Below are positions 62,921 through 64,000 of a stretch of DNA of 64,000 bases, one piece after another. Both the position numbers and the translations under genes were made by a program. Each line of letters opens with the position of its first letter. Position 1 is the first letter of the stretch. The stretch comes from Bacteroidales bacterium H3 (GTDB lineage: Bacteria; Bacteroidota; Bacteroidia; Bacteroidales; Muribaculaceae), in the NCBI GenBank assembly GCA_001701135.1, contig DAAN01000013.1, forward strand, positions 84,234 through 148,233, given 5' to 3'. The notes under the pieces are model-generated. The model saw only the letters and a program-made list of their open reading frames with translations. It was not told where the DNA came from and ran no database searches.

Positions 62921-62966
62921 AAAAAAGAGAATGCAGCCGAAATTTTCGGCTGCATTCTCTTTTTTT
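62921..62966. terminator. bidirectional terminator after the efflux operon
   Basis: A palindrome AAAAAAGAGAATGCAGCCGA and its complement, forming a stem of more than 20 bp with U-tracts on either strand. It serves the efflux operon and possibly the convergent DAG-kinase-like gene. Confidence 0.92.
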
Positions 62967-62989
62967 ATACCGGCCCTTTTGGGTTTAAA

Positions 62990-63058
62990 GTTGAGGGTTT
63001 AGGGTTGAAGGGTTTAAAGTTGAAGGTTTAAAGTTTAAGGTTGAGGGTTTAGATAATA
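62990..63058 (+). repeat. long 7-nt repeat tract (GGTTTAA/AGTTGAA type)
   Basis: About ten 7-mers of the form (G/A)GTT(T/G)A(A/G), with one 8-mer, ending GGGTTTAGATAATAG. The end matches the shorter tracts at 51692, 56192 and 56410, and a REP pair follows. Confidence 0.8.
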
Positions 63059-63096
63059 GTTGTTGTCTACGAGCAGTGTGGGCAGGCAATGTGGAA

Positions 63097-63171
63097 AGGC
63101 GGCTTTCCAGCCGCCTGTCAGCATAAGAATTAGTTATATTATTCTATAAAACGGCGGCAGGAAAGCCGCCG
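63097..63171. repeat. REP-like hairpin pair next to the DAG-kinase-like gene
   Basis: AGGCGGCTTTCCAGCCGCCT (63097-63116, preceded by ATGTGGAA) and CGGCGGCAGGAAAGCCGCCG (63152-63171, followed by CCCCACACT), facing each other. Confidence 0.9.
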
Positions 63172-63215
63172 CCCCACACTCTGCTGCTCCATACTCCGCC
63201 GCTCCACATGGTGGG

Positions 63216-64000
63216 TTATTTGATGTTGAAGATGTGTTTGAGGGAGAGGCCGGTGTCTTTGATGAGGCCCTGGAGGGGGGTGAGGACGGGTTTGAATTTG
63301 TGCTCGACCGGGGGGGTGTAGATGCGGAGCTGGCTGTGGCGGCAGCGGATGTCGAGGATGTCGTCCATGGTGACCGGTTCGCCGTCGATGTGCGCTTCGC
63401 CGGCCTTGTTGCGGTAGATGACCACGGCGGGCGCGCGGAAGGTGTGCACCATGGTGTTTTTGTTGATGTAGCCGGTGAAGATGTCCATGCCCATGACGGC
63501 GGCGTCGATGGCGGTGCCGCTGTGCACCAGGGTGATGTCGAGGAGGCCGTCGGTGATGTTGGCCTCGGGGGCGATGTAGGCGTTGTTGCCCCACTGCGAC
63601 GCGTTGCAGACTGCCACGAGGAATGCTTTTTCGGTGAGAAGCTTGCCGTTGGCCGAGATGGTGTAGGTCTGCGGGCGGAATTGCAGGAATTCGGTGAAGG
63701 CGCTGCGCACGTAGCTGAACAGGCCGCGGTGGTTCTGCCGGGCGAAGCGGTGGCTGACGGCGGCGTCGAATCCAAGGCCGAAGGTGCAGAAAAAGGGGCG
63801 GTCGTTGACGGTGCCGTAGTCCGAATCTACGATGTTGTCCGAGGCTATGACTTTGAGTGCCAGATCGATGTCGATGGGTATCTGGAGGTGGCGTGCCAGA
63901 CCGTTGCCCGAGCCGGCGGGGAGGATGCCGAGGGCTGTGGCGGTGCCGCAGAGGCCGCGTGCGGTCTCGTTGACGGTGCCGTCGCCGCCGCAGGCGAGCA
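63216..64000 (-). CDS. diacylglycerol/lipid kinase family protein (5' end outside window)
   Basis: The C-terminal ~261 residues of a YegS/DagK-like lipid kinase. At the window edge the frame reads ACGGDGTVNETARGLCGTAT, containing the GGDGT nucleotide-binding motif, and then GILPAGSGNGLARHLQIPID with the conserved GSGNG/R pattern. The rest has IVDSDYGTVNDRPFFCTFGL and ends near GLSLKHIFNIK. The family phosphorylates diacylglycerol or similar lipids at the membrane. The first ~60 residues lie outside the window. Confidence 0.88.
   Translation of the reverse strand, partial: LACGGDGTVNETARGLCGTATALGILPAGSGNGLARHLQIPIDIDLALKVIASDNIVDSDYGTVNDRPFFCTFGLGFDAAVSHRFARQNHRGLFSYVRSAFTEFLQFRPQTYTISANGKLLTEKAFLVAVCNASQWGNNAYIAPEANITDGLLDITLVHSGTAIDAAVMGMDIFTGYINKNTMVHTFRAPAVVIYRNKAGEAHIDGEPVTMDDILDIRCRHSQLRIYTPPVEHKFKPVLTPLQGLIKDTGLSLKHIFNIK

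Larger units (their letters stand above)
62885..63215. other. 331-bp intergenic region
   Basis: Between the convergent channel gene and the DAG-kinase-like gene. It holds a bidirectional terminator, a long 7-nt repeat tract and a REP pair, and no gene. Confidence 0.7.

Noticed and set aside
15676..63171. REP-like hairpins as ordinary transcription terminators
   Set aside because: Most lack a T-tract, they occur in pairs and inside a gene, and several intergenic regions already have separate, clear terminators (27636, 62921). A secondary role in transcript ends is possible.
15676..63171. REP-like hairpins as a CRISPR array
   Set aside because: Copies are scattered over tens of kilobases with irregular spacing and no unique-spacer pattern or cas genes.

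Overview
The window looks like chromosomal DNA from a GC-rich member of the Bacteroidales, most likely family Muribaculaceae. The supporting signs are Bacteroidales-type promoters (-7 element TAnnTTTG) in front of many genes, few Shine-Dalgarno sites, GldH, DUF5063, DUF4491 and fimbrillin-like proteins, a Bacteroidetes-type SurA/OstA pair, and a YYTISGVRV...GIYVVRRGNK-type C-terminus on a large secreted protein. The family assignment is inference; no rRNA or tRNA gene was seen.

Layout. 1-3.0 kb (minus): end of a surface polysaccharide locus, with a Wzz/Wzc-like protein cut by the window edge, a Wza-like export lipoprotein and an acyltransferase. 3-10.9 kb (minus): housekeeping genes pnp, a twin-ATPase ABC protein, ligA, a DUF5063 protein, nadD and gmk. 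11-12.3 kb: an AT-rich DUF4143 ATPase that looks acquired. 12.4-26.7 kb (minus): translation and RNA genes (asnS, an RluB-like pseudouridine synthase with a repeat-rich N-terminus, serS, yqeY, cca), an M24 peptidase, then gldH-ricT-rny, a coiled-coil gene with zapA, and parB-parA. 26.8-33.1 kb: surE (+), a fimbrillin-like lipoprotein with Skp/OmpH-like genes (-), and pepD, a muramidase and DUF4491 (+). 33.2-47.2 kb (minus): trmD, a degenerate AsnA-like protein, a beta-barrel/TPR pair, ubiE/menG, purC, phoH, an M18 peptidase, an OstA-like protein and a SurA-like foldase. 47.4-62.9 kb (plus): greA, a HIT protein, a thioredoxin-fold lipoprotein, a glycosyltransferase, an EFR1 flavodoxin/ferredoxin protein, a REP-associated tyrosine transposase (RAYT), a 986-residue secreted carbohydrate-binding-like protein, and a complete RND efflux operon. 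A diacylglycerol-kinase-like gene (-) runs off the right edge.

The main system I see is a REP/RAYT mobile repeat family. About twenty short GC-rich hairpins, built on AGGCGGCTTTCCAGCCGCCT or CGGCGGCTTTCCAGCCGCCG with a conserved RTGGRR foot, sit almost only between genes. They are densest on both sides of the single RAYT gene at 51967-52593. The outermost base pair of the stem covaries (A-T, C-G, G-C), they form head-to-head pairs, some pairs are duplicated, and one copy lies in frame inside the EFR1 gene between its two 4Fe-4S clusters. A 7-nt microsatellite (GGTTTAA/GGTTGAA) ending in TTTAGATAATA repeatedly accompanies them. Other notable points are ricT next to rny, long low-complexity tails on three RNA-related proteins (PNPase, RluB-like, RicT), and an AsnA-like protein that has lost catalytic segments.
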